Below are positions 36,318-45,548 of a stretch of DNA of 64,000 nt, piece by piece. The stretch is taken from positions 1-64,000 of the forward strand of contig CALUTJ010000015.1 of NCBI GenBank assembly GCA_944323685.1, read 5' to 3'. The notes beneath the pieces are model-generated. The model did not search any database and had not been told where the DNA came from. It saw nothing but the letters and a program-made list of their open reading frames with translations. The stretch comes from Candidatus Gastranaerophilales bacterium. GTDB taxonomy: Bacteria; Cyanobacteriota; Vampirovibrionia; Gastranaerophilales; Gastranaerophilaceae. Numbering within the stretch: the first letter of the stretch is position 1; every line of letters begins with the position of its first letter. Made by a program: the position numbers and the translations under genes.

Positions 36318-36370
36318 TTGTTAACTTTTGTAACAAAATATATACTTTGTGAATATCGAGTATATATTTT
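36318..36370. promoter_or_regulatory. Stacked inverted repeats upstream of the coiled-coil orphan gene
   Basis: TTGTTA-N7-TAACAA (36318-36336) overlaps a perfect 12-bp inverted repeat AAAATATATACT-N12-AGTATATATTTT (36335-36370). Both lie 50-100 bp before the ATG at 36422, in an otherwise empty 290-bp gap. The first resembles a Rex-type TTGTTA/TAACAA operator but with a 7-bp rather than 6-bp spacer, so Rex control is only a possibility. Confidence 0.45.
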
Positions 36371-36421
36371 GTTTTTATTTATATAAGATAAGTGTATTAA
36401 GTAAGAAACGCAGGTGGTAAA

Positions 36422-37858
36422 ATGGGTAGCAATCCATTCGCAATTACGTCAGAAGAATTATTAAAACGACAACAGGGTGTTCAAGGTACTGGTGATTCCG
36501 GTAAAACCGAGAATACAAAAGAAGCTCGTGAAGCAAAAGAAACTCAAAAACTTAAGTCTACGGACGTATACTCTTTAGCAGGTCAAAACGGCGGATCTAT
36601 GGCCACAACGGATGGTGTGTTCGAAAACTATGACGGTTTTACAAGAACTACACAGGCTCCTGCTCAAAAAGAATCTAAAGAAGAAAAAGACGGTAAGTCA
36701 CTTCTTGACAGAACTTTTGGTGCAACAGGTGAAGCTAAGACACAAAAGTCTAATTGTCAAGATTATCAAGATGTAGCTGCTGATGATGAAAAATTTGTTA
36801 ACCAGCAGGTTAAAAAACAAAAACAAGCTGAAACTAAAACTCGTAATGAAATTAACAATATAATAAACCAAAAAGAAGAACTTCGTTCCGAAAATGAATC
36901 TTTAAGAAGTGAAGTCGATTCACTTAATTCGGAAATTTCTAGTTTGATGGCAGAAGACGGCCAAACATATACACCGCAAGAAGCACCGGAAGAAGCTGCA
37001 ATGCCTCAACCACAGGCTCAAGGCGGTGGCGCAGATAATACAGCTGCCCCGACAGGCGATGGCGGTATGACCTCATCGACATCAGGTGATTCGGCAGGCG
37101 GTGCAGCAGCCGTAGGCGGAGCAACCTCGGGTGGTTCAGCTGCGGTACAGCAATTTGCAATGAATTCACTTCCATCAGGCGGAGAACAATCAGCAGCACC
37201 TACTTCAATAACAGCGGTTTCGGCTCAAAACAGCCAGAAGGCACAAGAAGCCGGTCAGGGCAACAATAAAAAACAAGCTCAACAGCAACAGGGTGCAGCT
37301 AATAAAGCCGCAGGCAAAAGTGGTGCAGGTAATTCCCTTCAGGCTTTTGGCAACTCGCTTGTCAAACCGAAGGGCAAAAATGCAGACAAAATTAATGAGT
37401 TGCTTGATCAGGTAAGCACTAAAAATAATCAAATAACATCTAACTCAAGCAGTATTTCGTCATTAACAACTTCAGGCAACCAAAAAACTGATTCATTCCA
37501 GGCTCAATTAAAAGCAATAATGAATCAGACCGTAACTAAAAAGACAAATAACACGGATAATTATAAAGGTGCTCAAACTGCTCAAACAATAGGTACCGTG
37601 ACGACAACAACAGGCGGTCTTGCTACGGCAACAGGTGCATCTATGTTGGCATTGAGCTGGGGTAGTAACCAACTAGGTACAGCTCTTATGGCTGGTGGCG
37701 GTGTTGCAACAGCAGCCGGTACAGGTACAACATCTATTGCACAAGCCACACAAGGTGATACCCAAAATGCTGTTAACACAGCAACCAATGGTTTAAATTC
37801 ATTTACAAATAATATGATGCAAGTTCGACAAATAAAACAGGACAATAATGCAGCATAA
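36422..37858 (+). CDS. Orphan Ala/Gln/Gly-rich coiled-coil protein
   Basis: Not recognised. The 478-aa protein has a polar Lys/Glu-rich start and a clear coiled coil at about 145-180 (QKEELRSENESLRSEVDSL). A low-complexity Gly/Ala/Ser/Pro region covers ~190-320, with a second short helical section near 320-360. The last 90 residues hold two Gly/Ala/Thr hydrophobic stretches (GTVTTTTGGLATATGASML and ALMAGGGVATAAGTGTTSI). The coiled-coil plus two-hydrophobic layout is reminiscent of secreted translocators, but no secretion genes are nearby. It stands alone behind a large regulatory region. RBS is AGGTGG. Confidence 0.75.
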   Translation: MGSNPFAITSEELLKRQQGVQGTGDSGKTENTKEAREAKETQKLKSTDVYSLAGQNGGSMATTDGVFENYDGFTRTTQAPAQKESKEEKDGKSLLDRTFGATGEAKTQKSNCQDYQDVAADDEKFVNQQVKKQKQAETKTRNEINNIINQKEELRSENESLRSEVDSLNSEISSLMAEDGQTYTPQEAPEEAAMPQPQAQGGGADNTAAPTGDGGMTSSTSGDSAGGAAAVGGATSGGSAAVQQFAMNSLPSGGEQSAAPTSITAVSAQNSQKAQEAGQGNNKKQAQQQQGAANKAAGKSGAGNSLQAFGNSLVKPKGKNADKINELLDQVSTKNNQITSNSSSISSLTTSGNQKTDSFQAQLKAIMNQTVTKKTNNTDNYKGAQTAQTIGTVTTTTGGLATATGASMLALSWGSNQLGTALMAGGGVATAAGTGTTSIAQATQGDTQNAVNTATNGLNSFTNNMMQVRQIKQDNNAA

Positions 37859-37901
37859 AAGTTAATACACAAATTTTTGGGAACTTAATACACTAATAAT
37901 C

Positions 37902-37935
37902 AAACATCTAGCGCAAAACGTTAGATGTTTTTTTT
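37902..37935. terminator. Bidirectional terminator overlapping the ROK stop codon
   Basis: AAACATCTAGCG-CAAAA-CGTTAGATGTTT (one G-U pair) followed by T's. It ends the orphan gene on the plus strand. Its stem also contains the TAG stop of the ROK kinase on the minus strand, so the convergent units share it. Confidence 0.75.
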
Positions 37936-38894
37936 AGCTTTTGGGCTTCTTCTAAAAAACAAGCCCCCACTACTCCGGAAAAATCACCGAGTTTTGCTTT
38001 TTCAAAACGTATTTTTGAAGCAGGCACAGGCAGAGCTTTTGCTTTGGCTTTAGTTATTGTTCTTTCATAAAATTCATCAACAGCATCAATCAGCCCGCCG
38101 CCCATAACAATAAGTGCCGGATTATAAAAATTAATGATTGTTGCAAGCCCGTTAGACAGGTAATCCGAGGCTTCAAAAAGAATCTGAGTTATAAGCTCGT
38201 CTTTGTGTTCAAGAGATTTTCTTATCATTTTTGAGCTTATTGCTTTGTCATCGCGCATATATTCCGTAATAACAGAGGCTCTGCCCTTTTTTAAGGCTCC
38301 CATTATTCTTGCTTCGATTGCGCTTCGCGAAGCATAAGCTTCCAGACATCCGTTTGCACCGCAGCCGCAAGGACGCCCGCCTGCATCCACTATAATATGA
38401 CCGATTTCACCGGCCGTACCTGTTGCACCGTGGCGTACGCTGCTGTTTTGCACAATACCGGAGCCTATACCCGTGCCTACAAAGATACAGACAAAATCAT
38501 CACAACCCTTGCCTGCACCGAATTTCATTTCACCTAAGGTGGCAATTTCGACATCGTTGCCTAAGAAAACCGGCACGTAAAATTCTCTTTCCAAAATAGC
38601 TTTAAGGTTCAGGTTTTCGCAGTTAAGGTTCGGTGCGGAAAGTAATATTCCGCGTTCTCTGTCTACCTGTCCGGGGGCGCCTATGCCGATGGAATCAATT
38701 TGGGCTATATCAAAATGAGATGTTTCTAAAAGTTCATTAACGGATAATTTAATTTTTTCAACAATGGTTTCGGCATCTTTTTCTTTGCCGGTTTTTTGTT
38801 TTATTGAAAACAGAACTTCTCCGCTGCCTTTATTAACAAGCCCTGTCAATATTTTAGTTCCGCCTAAGTCAATTCCTATTGCATAATTTGGCAT
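37908..38894 (-). CDS. ROK-family sugar kinase (glucokinase-like)
   Basis: ATP-dependent phosphorylation of glucose or a related hexose. The N-terminal phosphate loop IGIDLGGTK, the ROK signature FVGTGIGSGIV...GATGTAGEIGH, and the zinc-binding CGCGANGCLEAYAS are all present. 328 aa, a full-length single-domain enzyme without the HTH of ROK repressors, so it should be catalytic. ATG 38894 follows GGAG with 6-nt spacing; an in-frame TTG lies two codons upstream. It is last in a minus-strand run of metabolic and envelope genes. Confidence 0.88.
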   Translation of the reverse strand: MPNYAIGIDLGGTKILTGLVNKGSGEVLFSIKQKTGKEKDAETIVEKIKLSVNELLETSHFDIAQIDSIGIGAPGQVDRERGILLSAPNLNCENLNLKAILEREFYVPVFLGNDVEIATLGEMKFGAGKGCDDFVCIFVGTGIGSGIVQNSSVRHGATGTAGEIGHIIVDAGGRPCGCGANGCLEAYASRSAIEARIMGALKKGRASVITEYMRDDKAISSKMIRKSLEHKDELITQILFEASDYLSNGLATIINFYNPALIVMGGGLIDAVDEFYERTITKAKAKALPVPASKIRFEKAKLGDFSGVVGACFLEEAQKLKKTSNVLR

Positions 38895-38937
38895 ACACAA
38901 CTCCGTTTAGCTCTTTGTATTATGATTATACCACAAC

Positions 38938-39495
38938 TCAGCTTCTTATACTAAACTCGCAGCCGCAATACTGCTGGCGGTAAAAATTGTTTTCTTTGGC
39001 AAGCTGCATGGTTTTTAAAAAACCGTCATGTTTTTTAAAATCCAGCGCCAAAAATTTTACTCCGTACTTTACAGCAGCATTGTTTCCTGCTGTAAAAATA
39101 TTTTTTGATACTTTGTGCGGACTTACTGTGAGCGTAGTTGTGAAAAACTCAATGCCTGATTGCTTTGCCTTTTGCGCTGCTCTGTCAAGTCGAAATTCGA
39201 AACATTTGTTGCATCTTGCGCCTTTTTCCGGCTCATTTTCCAGTCCTGATATATAAACTCTCCATCTGTCAGGGTCGTAATCCCCTATTGAATATTCATA
39301 CTCTTTTTCTTCGCAGTAACGGATAAGCTCGTCACGGCGTCTTAAATATTCCATTTCAGGATAAATATTTGGGTTATAAAACCATACTACGGGAGTATAT
39401 CCGGACTCGTCAAGATTTTTCAGCATTTCAACAGGATATGCCATACACACTGCACAACAGGCATGCAGCAGAATTTTAGGTTTGTTATCTTTCAA
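38938..39495 (-). CDS. queH: Epoxyqueuosine reductase QueH
   Basis: Reduces epoxyqueuosine to queuosine in tRNA, the non-orthologous replacement for QueG. Conserved cysteines: HACCAVC near residue 12, CNKCF near 96, and YCGCEFS at the C-terminus, which together bind the Fe-S cluster and second metal. VWFYNPNIYP and SPHKVS are also family motifs. 185 aa. The start appears to be TTG, overlapping the VKOR gene's 3' end by 11 nt; no ATG or GTG precedes the essential HACC. Translational coupling is likely. Confidence 0.9.
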   Translation of the reverse strand: MKDNKPKILLHACCAVCMAYPVEMLKNLDESGYTPVVWFYNPNIYPEMEYLRRRDELIRYCEEKEYEYSIGDYDPDRWRVYISGLENEPEKGARCNKCFEFRLDRAAQKAKQSGIEFFTTTLTVSPHKVSKNIFTAGNNAAVKYGVKFLALDFKKHDGFLKTMQLAKENNFYRQQYCGCEFSIRS

Positions 39496-40681
39496 CTGCC
39501 CCTGCCTTTATAAGTTTTGCTTTCAATTCTTCATACGGCATCACTCCGACATGTGTTTCCATATTAAGCCTTATTGCAGGAGTACCGTCAATGCCTATTT
39601 TTACGGCTTCGTCTATTTCTTTCTTAAGTTCTTGGTTAACTTTATCGCTTTTAACATCCTGTTTTAATTTTTCTATATCAAGCCCTTTTATTTCTTTTGA
39701 AGCAATAATAATATCGTTTTCATCCGCGAATTCTTTGTCAAACAGCAGGTTATTCATCGCCCAGTATTTTCCCTGCAATCCTGCGGCAATTGCATATTTT
39801 GCCATCAAGCAGGAACCCGGGTGCATCTGCTGTTTTAAAATAGGGTTGCACTCCATGTCTAAAGGCACGTTGTGGTGTACTACTTTAAGATTTTTAAGTT
39901 CACTTACGGCTCTGTGCATCATTGTGTTGAGAACAAAACAATACGGGCATTGATAGTCTGTGTATTCATGCACAACAACCTCTGCCTTTTCGTCCCCTAG
40001 TACATTTCCGCTAATACTTCCGTATTCACTCGCACTTTTGGCAAATTCTTTTTGTATTTTTACCTGCGGAGCAAGTACGTTACTTATGGTTGTGTATGTT
40101 AAAACACCTACAGCCGCAACAATAAGCACGCTGAACAGTATTGCGTATTTTTTTACTTTTAAACCTTCAATCAAATCTTTTACGCTTATTACAACAACAG
40201 ACCAGAAATTTTCGCCTTTCGGTTTTGCAATGAGGGCAAGTATAAGGTTTAAGATATAAGTAAAAAAGCATAATATACATATTTTCTGAATTTCAAAAAC
40301 AGAAAGGCACGCAAGTGACATTGAAATTAAAAAAGCAATTTCGCCAAGTGCACACATATAAGCCTCAGGGTTTTTGAATACATCAAAGTATGCAAATATT
40401 CTAAAGCCTTTGATTTCTATATTTTTGATTTTGTCAACGTAGGTGAAAAACAGAAAAACAAAGTATAAAAACAGCCCCCAGAAAGCCAGCGGGATTCCGA
40501 ACGCCTGTGAGTGGGTTGTTTTTGCTACTCCATCACAGTCGATAAGCTCATTTATAGAACAAAAACTGGGTAGTGCATAGGGGTTAAAATTTGCATCCCA
40601 GTATATCATTGACAGTTTAACGGAAGTGAGAAATCCTATCAGGGCAACCGCCGTTAATGCTATTCTTTTGGCCAGATTCAT
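39485..40681 (-). CDS. VKOR-thioredoxin fusion (disulfide bond formation)
   Basis: An N-terminal vitamin K epoxide reductase domain (four to five membrane segments) with the cysteine pair in CSINELIDCDGVAKT, the SQAFGIPLA.WG loop and the active KICILC (CxxC). The C-terminal DsbA/thioredoxin-like domain has TDYQCPYCF. Such fusions oxidise exported proteins and pass electrons to quinone, replacing DsbA plus DsbB, and are typical of Cyanobacteria among others. 398 aa. It lies 2 nt from the O-antigen-ligase-like gene and overlaps queH. Confidence 0.92.
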   Translation of the reverse strand: MNLAKRIALTAVALIGFLTSVKLSMIYWDANFNPYALPSFCSINELIDCDGVAKTTHSQAFGIPLAFWGLFLYFVFLFFTYVDKIKNIEIKGFRIFAYFDVFKNPEAYMCALGEIAFLISMSLACLSVFEIQKICILCFFTYILNLILALIAKPKGENFWSVVVISVKDLIEGLKVKKYAILFSVLIVAAVGVLTYTTISNVLAPQVKIQKEFAKSASEYGSISGNVLGDEKAEVVVHEYTDYQCPYCFVLNTMMHRAVSELKNLKVVHHNVPLDMECNPILKQQMHPGSCLMAKYAIAAGLQGKYWAMNNLLFDKEFADENDIIIASKEIKGLDIEKLKQDVKSDKVNQELKKEIDEAVKIGIDGTPAIRLNMETHVGVMPYEELKAKLIKAGAVER

Positions 40682-40683
40682 TT

Positions 40684-42072
40684 TTATACCTCGTTATTCT
40701 CAATTAGATTATTTTTTACAATAACGGCAGACGCCATTGCAATCATTGTCCAGAATACAAACTGCACCTGCGGTCTAAAGTATATTGTATCAAACATTCC
40801 GTGCATCATAACGCCCAGAATTGTTAATATTGAAGCACAGACTATTACCTTATCGGCTAGACTGTTTGTATTATCATTATTTGTTATAAATTTATAACCG
40901 TCAAAAACAAACCACAGTATAAATACACAAAAAGCAATGAGTGCAAAGATTCCTGCCTCAACAGCAATTTCCAGAGGAACAGAATAAGTGCTTAAAGCAT
41001 CAAACCCTGTCAGCATATATAGTCCGTAAATCTCTCTAAAGGTTTGATTCCCCGCACCTATACCTAAAAGCCAGTTGTCGCAAAACATATGCCAGGACGA
41101 ATTGTACACATTCATCCTGAATGAAGTGGAAGAATCGCCTCTTAATATAAATATGGATAAAATTCTTTTTGTTATTTTAGGCACTGCAATAAGCAGGAGT
41201 ACAAAAGCCGCACATAGCGCAGCAACAACCTTATGCCATACGGACTTCAGTTTTTCCTGTGTTTTAAAATCAGTGTTAATTATGATTGTAACAAGTATCA
41301 CAAGTCCGGCAATAATTGCACCCAAACCCAGATAAGCTCCGCGCGAACCTGTAACAAATACGGCCAGTGACGTGATTAAAAATATGGCAAGACTTATTAA
41401 TAAAGTTTTAAAATGCTTTTCAATCAACAACAACGCACCGGATGCGATTACGCAAGGTATTGCACATACCAAATAGCCTCCAAGTAAATTAGGATTGTAA
41501 GGTTTTAATGTACCGTATGCACGTGCAATAGCATCTTCTGGATTTATGTATCTGGAATCCTGCCAGGTTGAAATCTGCTCAACACCCGCAAAATTTTGAT
41601 ACAAAGCAATCAAACCTTCAACACAGCAAAGTCCGGAAAGCAAAAATAGTATATATTTTATCTTGCTTTGATTTGTTTGGAAGTAATTTGATATACAAAA
41701 ATAGTAAAAAATATAAATAACTGTCTTTAAAAAACCGTGTATACTCTGCGCAACAAGTGTGGAGTTTACTGTACTTATCAAGCAAATAAGAAAGTATACG
41801 ATTAGTGCTGCGTCAAAACCTGTTATTACGATTTTTGCACCCTTTTTTGTATGCAATTTAAAAAAGGTAAGCAATATAACGGTTATTGCAAAAACCGCTA
41901 TATTGTCGCTTTGCATGAATGTCGAAACAAAAAGAGTAAGTCCGATAAACAACAGAATTATCTCATCAATTTTTGACAGTATAAGACTGTTATTTACTAT
42001 TTTTTCTAATTTGTTTTGAAAAAATGCGTAATATCTGTTTTTTAATTCCAGTAATTTACTTTCAATTATCAT
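40684..42072 (-). CDS. O-antigen ligase/polymerase family membrane protein
   Basis: About 11-12 membrane segments with the Wzy_C/WaaL signature: VTGSRGAYLGLG before a helix, then a periplasmic loop containing SSFRMNVYNSSWHMFCDNWLLGIGAGN and a Tyr/Ser-rich stretch. Family members ligate O-antigen to lipid A-core or polymerise polysaccharide; which applies here cannot be told. 462 aa. The companion heptose-kinase-like gene two genes upstream supports a lipopolysaccharide context. Confidence 0.8.
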   Translation of the reverse strand: MIIESKLLELKNRYYAFFQNKLEKIVNNSLILSKIDEIILLFIGLTLFVSTFMQSDNIAVFAITVILLTFFKLHTKKGAKIVITGFDAALIVYFLICLISTVNSTLVAQSIHGFLKTVIYIFYYFCISNYFQTNQSKIKYILFLLSGLCCVEGLIALYQNFAGVEQISTWQDSRYINPEDAIARAYGTLKPYNPNLLGGYLVCAIPCVIASGALLLIEKHFKTLLISLAIFLITSLAVFVTGSRGAYLGLGAIIAGLVILVTIIINTDFKTQEKLKSVWHKVVAALCAAFVLLLIAVPKITKRILSIFILRGDSSTSFRMNVYNSSWHMFCDNWLLGIGAGNQTFREIYGLYMLTGFDALSTYSVPLEIAVEAGIFALIAFCVFILWFVFDGYKFITNNDNTNSLADKVIVCASILTILGVMMHGMFDTIYFRPQVQFVFWTMIAMASAVIVKNNLIENNEV

Positions 42073-42090
42073 ACTTTTTCACTTTAACGC

Positions 42091-42717
42091 TTACTTTTTT
42101 TCAACTGTTTTAGCTTTTTGGGGAGCCTCAACAGAGGCTGCATCTTTACTTTTACCAATTTGTTCTTCTTTTTGTGCTTTCTTTGCATTCATCAGTATTT
42201 GTTTGACAAGAGCCATATCTTCATCGGATAGTATTTTTACATCCACGATCGTACCACCAAAACGATAATCAAATCCTTCCAATATAATAGGAAGTCCTCT
42301 TTTTAATTTATTTCCTCCAATGACAGGACCGTCTTTTGTGATTTTAGCATCATCAATAAGTGTAACGATAAAGTCATATTGATATGGTGCAGAATAATCA
42401 TTTACAATAATAAACGGCTTATTGGGATTATCAGAAGGCAACATTGTTTTTTTAGGCTCATATACATAATCAATAATTTGTAATTTTGAGTAAGGAACGT
42501 TTCTTATCGTTATAAAAGTTTCTTCCCCAACTTTGAAGGGAGATTCAGGACTGGTAAAGGAAACGCCTCTCATTATTACCTGAAAAGCAACTTTTTTGTT
42601 TGCTTCAACAGGTGATTTTGAAAATTTATTTTTATTCATAAGAACAAGAGCAAATACTATAGCAAGAACTATGACTATTGCTATTAATACATAATCAAAT
42701 GGTTTTAACTTTTTCAT
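42091..42717 (-). CDS. DUF4330-like membrane-anchored protein
   Basis: One N-terminal membrane segment after KPFDY, then a beta-rich domain with 'PFKVGEETFI', 'VTLIDDAKITKDGPVIGGNKL' and 'GGTIVDVKI', which follow the DUF4330 pattern. The C-terminal ~45 residues are Lys/Glu/Ala-rich. Function of the family is unknown. ATG 42717 is preceded by AAGGAG at 6 nt; an upstream ATG at 42768 lacks a ribosome binding site. Co-transcribed with flanking envelope genes. Confidence 0.62.
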   Translation of the reverse strand: MKKLKPFDYVLIAIVIVLAIVFALVLMNKNKFSKSPVEANKKVAFQVIMRGVSFTSPESPFKVGEETFITIRNVPYSKLQIIDYVYEPKKTMLPSDNPNKPFIIVNDYSAPYQYDFIVTLIDDAKITKDGPVIGGNKLKRGLPIILEGFDYRFGGTIVDVKILSDEDMALVKQILMNAKKAQKEEQIGKSKDAASVEAPQKAKTVEKK

Positions 42718-42782
42718 CCGTAACTCCTTATTTCTATCAAATTGATTAATATTTTTATAATAAAACATATATCAAATATGTT

Positions 42783-43844
42783 TTATGCCTTAATTGTATA
42801 ATTGTCCATATCTAATTTGTTCAAGTTCTTTAAAATTTCCTCAATTGATGTTGTTGCACACCCGAAAGAACGTATAACAATGCTTGCAGCGATATTGCCT
42901 ATAATTGCCGCATACTTTGGTTCTGCTCCCGCAGCCAGTGCAAGTGTAAACGAAGCAACAACGGTATCGCCGGCACCTGTTACGTCAAAAACGCTTGTTT
43001 TGTTAAATACCGGTACATCAGTGTGTTGCGTTTTTCCTTTTTCAAATACCGCCATACCTTCTGCGCCTCTTGTCAATAAAAGCACCTGAGCGTCAGTCAG
43101 AGCAAGAATATCAGCACCGGCAGAGTTTAGCGTTTTTCTGTCCCTTATAAAATAGCCGGCTGCTTTTTCGCTGTCTGGCTGATTCGGGGTAAGAGCATAC
43201 ACGCCTTTGTAGCGGGCCATATCTTTTTGGACATCCGCAACCAGAATTTTGCCGTATTTTTTACAAATTGCAACGGTAGCCTGTATAACTCTGTCTGTAA
43301 GCAGTCCGCAGTTATAATCGGAAAGGATAACCGCATCATGCAAAGGAACAGCTTTTTCTATGTTTTTTATAAGTTCATCTTCCACTTCTGGGCAGGGGGC
43401 TTCTTGTTTTAGTCTGTCGATTCTTACCACCTGTTGAGTAACGGAATGGAAGCTTGAACCTGAAATTCTTGATTTTACCGTTGTCGGACGATTCGGGTCT
43501 TGCACCATAAATTCCGTATTAATACCTGCTTTATTGAAGGCTTCTAAAAGCATCGGGCCGTAATAATCGTTTCCGTAAAGACCTATTGCTGAAACTTTTC
43601 CGCCGTTTATTGATGCAAGGTTGTTTGCTGCGTTTGCGGCCTGACCGAGAATGATTTTGGTTTCGGAGTGTCTTAAGATAAGAACCGGAGCTTCGCGTGA
43701 AATTCTTTCGGTTTCTCCGTAAATCATTTCATCAATACCCATATCGCCTATTATAAGCACTCTGGGCGTGTTAAGTTTTTCTATATAACGTTTAAGTTTT
43801 TCTTTATCGAAATCAAAACTTTCAAGGTTTTGTTCTTGTCCCAT
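42783..43844 (-). CDS. PfkB-family kinase, RfaE/HldE kinase-domain-like
   Basis: A ribokinase-fold sugar kinase closest in pattern to the HldE/RfaE1 domain that phosphorylates D-glycero-D-manno-heptose-7-phosphate at C1 for LPS core synthesis. Evidence includes VLIIGDMGIDEMIYGETERISREAPVLI, the GQAANAANNLASI glycine patch, and the catalytic DVTGAGDTVVASF. 353 aa, without the fused adenylyltransferase domain, so a separate HldC-like partner would be needed. It heads the six-gene minus-strand operon. Another heptose or ribose substrate is possible. Confidence 0.85.
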   Translation of the reverse strand: MGQEQNLESFDFDKEKLKRYIEKLNTPRVLIIGDMGIDEMIYGETERISREAPVLILRHSETKIILGQAANAANNLASINGGKVSAIGLYGNDYYGPMLLEAFNKAGINTEFMVQDPNRPTTVKSRISGSSFHSVTQQVVRIDRLKQEAPCPEVEDELIKNIEKAVPLHDAVILSDYNCGLLTDRVIQATVAICKKYGKILVADVQKDMARYKGVYALTPNQPDSEKAAGYFIRDRKTLNSAGADILALTDAQVLLLTRGAEGMAVFEKGKTQHTDVPVFNKTSVFDVTGAGDTVVASFTLALAAGAEPKYAAIIGNIAASIVIRSFGCATTSIEEILKNLNKLDMDNYTIKA

Positions 43845-43930
43845 AAGTCTATCCTTAATATTTTTGAATATATGTTGTATAATATAATCAGTTTAGCACA
43901 AAAAATAAAAACAAAGGAATATACTCCGTT

Positions 43931-44509
43931 ATGCCGGATAATGACAACGAAATGGATTTTGACGAGAAAAAAGAGATAGAAAAACTACAGGCTACAATAA
44001 GAAGCATGAGTAATTTTTCCGATGATTCGGAAGGGTTTATTTCTCAGAGTCCTAAAGCTTTGATGGGCGGCAGTGCTTTTGACGGAATGGTTGATAGTGA
44101 TGATTCTCAAGACGATGATTTTGATCCGTACGCAATGCTTGAACGTCCATCGGAAAGAAAAAAAGGCCCTAAATCCAAAAAGTTTGTTGTAATGGTTGAT
44201 GCCGAAAATGTTGAATTCTTTGATAAAATCCCGATGGAGGACAGAACAAAATTATTCAACAGTTTGCTTTCCGAATACAAGAGCAATCTGGATATCAACA
44301 TAAAAAAACAAAAAATGATTAAATACACAAAACACATGATTCTGGCTTGTTTAACCATATTGATTTCTTTGCCGGTTATGTTTATTGTGGTAAAAAAATC
44401 AGTTCAGCTGACAATAAAAAACTATAAAGACGTACAATATAATTTTGAAAAATTGTATGAAAGCAAAAATCAAAACAGATTCAACAATGTCCACAGGACA
44501 ATATATTAA
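43931..44509 (+). CDS. Hypothetical single-pass membrane protein
   Basis: Not recognised. The first ~130 residues are acidic and probably disordered (MPDNDNEMDFDEKK...), with Ser-rich segments. A membrane segment lies near 138-158 (MILACLTILISLPVMFIVV), followed by a ~35-residue basic tail. This arrangement suggests a cytoplasmic acidic domain and a short outside tail or a hairpin anchor. It is 9 nt upstream of the RNase H-fold-like gene, so they are probably co-transcribed, and divergent from the kinase operon. Confidence 0.7.
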   Translation: MPDNDNEMDFDEKKEIEKLQATIRSMSNFSDDSEGFISQSPKALMGGSAFDGMVDSDDSQDDDFDPYAMLERPSERKKGPKSKKFVVMVDAENVEFFDKIPMEDRTKLFNSLLSEYKSNLDINIKKQKMIKYTKHMILACLTILISLPVMFIVVKKSVQLTIKNYKDVQYNFEKLYESKNQNRFNNVHRTIY

Positions 44510-44518
44510 AGGTTTTTA

Positions 44519-45175
44519 ATGATTACAGACAGCAATTTAAATAAAACAATAAAATTTGAAAATAAATTATTCTTTGTCGGAATTTCGCTAGGTTCTAACT
44601 CAACAAATGAAACCGGCGTCGCAATTTTAGACAGAGACTTAAAAATTATTACGCTTGATAAACTTTTTTCAATGGAGGACGTAAGGTTCTTTTTAAAACG
44701 TCTTGTCGGAAAACAAAATGCAATAATTAACATTGCATTGCCTGAAAATCCTCAAATGTTAAATGCAAAGTGGAAACTTATCTCAAGAGAGTATCAGCTT
44801 ATACAAAGCAGCGAGCTTATCAATCATGACAGCGACTGGATACAGAGATATTCTCACAGGGGATGCGACCATTTTAGTGAACTAAAAGAACAAGGTATTG
44901 ATATTTTTAGGTACGATATACATGAACTAAAACATGCCTTTGGTTTGTCAGGTATATACAAAGACCGTTCTCCCGTTGATTGTAAAGCATTGCAAAGCGC
45001 TTTGAAATATAAATTCGGCCTGAGAGAACTCCCTTCTAACATGATTCCTGTTTCTCAACTGGAGGCTATTTTGGGCGCTTATTTGGGGTTGGTTATGGCG
45101 GGTGATTCTACCGGATACAACTGCAAAGTTAAGACTCAATATCAGGGTATAGAGGTCATTGGTATTGATTTGTAA
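44519..45175 (+). CDS. DUF429-like RNase H-fold protein
   Basis: 218 aa. The opening FFVGISLGSNSTNETGVAIL resembles the first strand of RNase H-like folds in DUF429, where an Asp is usual; here it is Ser/Gly, so catalysis is uncertain. IINIALPE, KWKLISREYQ and the C-terminal DCKALQSALKYKFGL with SQLEAILGAYLGL also fit. Function of DUF429 is unknown. It follows the single-pass membrane protein. The downstream region is the tandem-repeat block before tRNA-Ala. Confidence 0.5.
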   Translation: MITDSNLNKTIKFENKLFFVGISLGSNSTNETGVAILDRDLKIITLDKLFSMEDVRFFLKRLVGKQNAIINIALPENPQMLNAKWKLISREYQLIQSSELINHDSDWIQRYSHRGCDHFSELKEQGIDIFRYDIHELKHAFGLSGIYKDRSPVDCKALQSALKYKFGLRELPSNMIPVSQLEAILGAYLGLVMAGDSTGYNCKVKTQYQGIEVIGIDL

Positions 45176-45257
45176 GGAAATTTGTAATTTGTTTAAAAAA
45201 GTCTCTTTACAAAAAAAAATCAGCATGTAAGATAATAATTGTCGCTGGAGCAAGCTG

Positions 45258-45548
45258 ACAAATTTGAAAATAAGCACCTGTCGCAGGTGCGGACATAACA
45301 AAGAACTCGTGGGTGATACAGCTAAGTCGGTTAGCTTCTAACAAAGTTTAGCTCAGCCCGGTAAAGCGAAAGCTTTACAAATTTAAAATTAAGCACCTGT
45401 CGCAGGTGCGGACATAACAAAGAACTCGTGGGTGATACAGCTAAGTCGGTTAGCTTCTAACAAAGTTTAGCTCAGCCCGGTAAAGCGAAAGCTTTACAAA
45501 TTTAAAATTAAGCACCTGTCGCAGGTGCGGACATAACAAAGAACTCGT
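45258..45548. repeat. 119-bp tandem repeat, ~2.4 copies, abutting tRNA-Ala
   Basis: The GCACCTGTCGCAGGTGC hairpin core recurs at 45274, 45393 and 45512, exactly 119 bp apart, in almost identical units. Each full unit also contains GTTTAGCTCAGCCCGGTAAAGC, which mimics the 5' D-arm of the adjacent tRNA (GTTTAGCTCAGCTGGTAGAGC), and a second D-arm-like AGCTAAGTCGGTTAGCT. The third unit breaks off at AACTCGTGG and runs directly into the tRNA. This fills the 370-bp gap before the tRNA. Confidence 0.88.

Noticed and set aside
45258-45548. Possible additional tRNA genes in the 119-bp repeats
   Set aside because: Only D-arm-like pieces are present; no acceptor pairing, anticodon loop or T-arm can be completed.
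45258-45548. CRISPR-like array
   Set aside because: Units are long, tandem and nearly identical throughout, without unique spacers, and no cas genes occur in the window.
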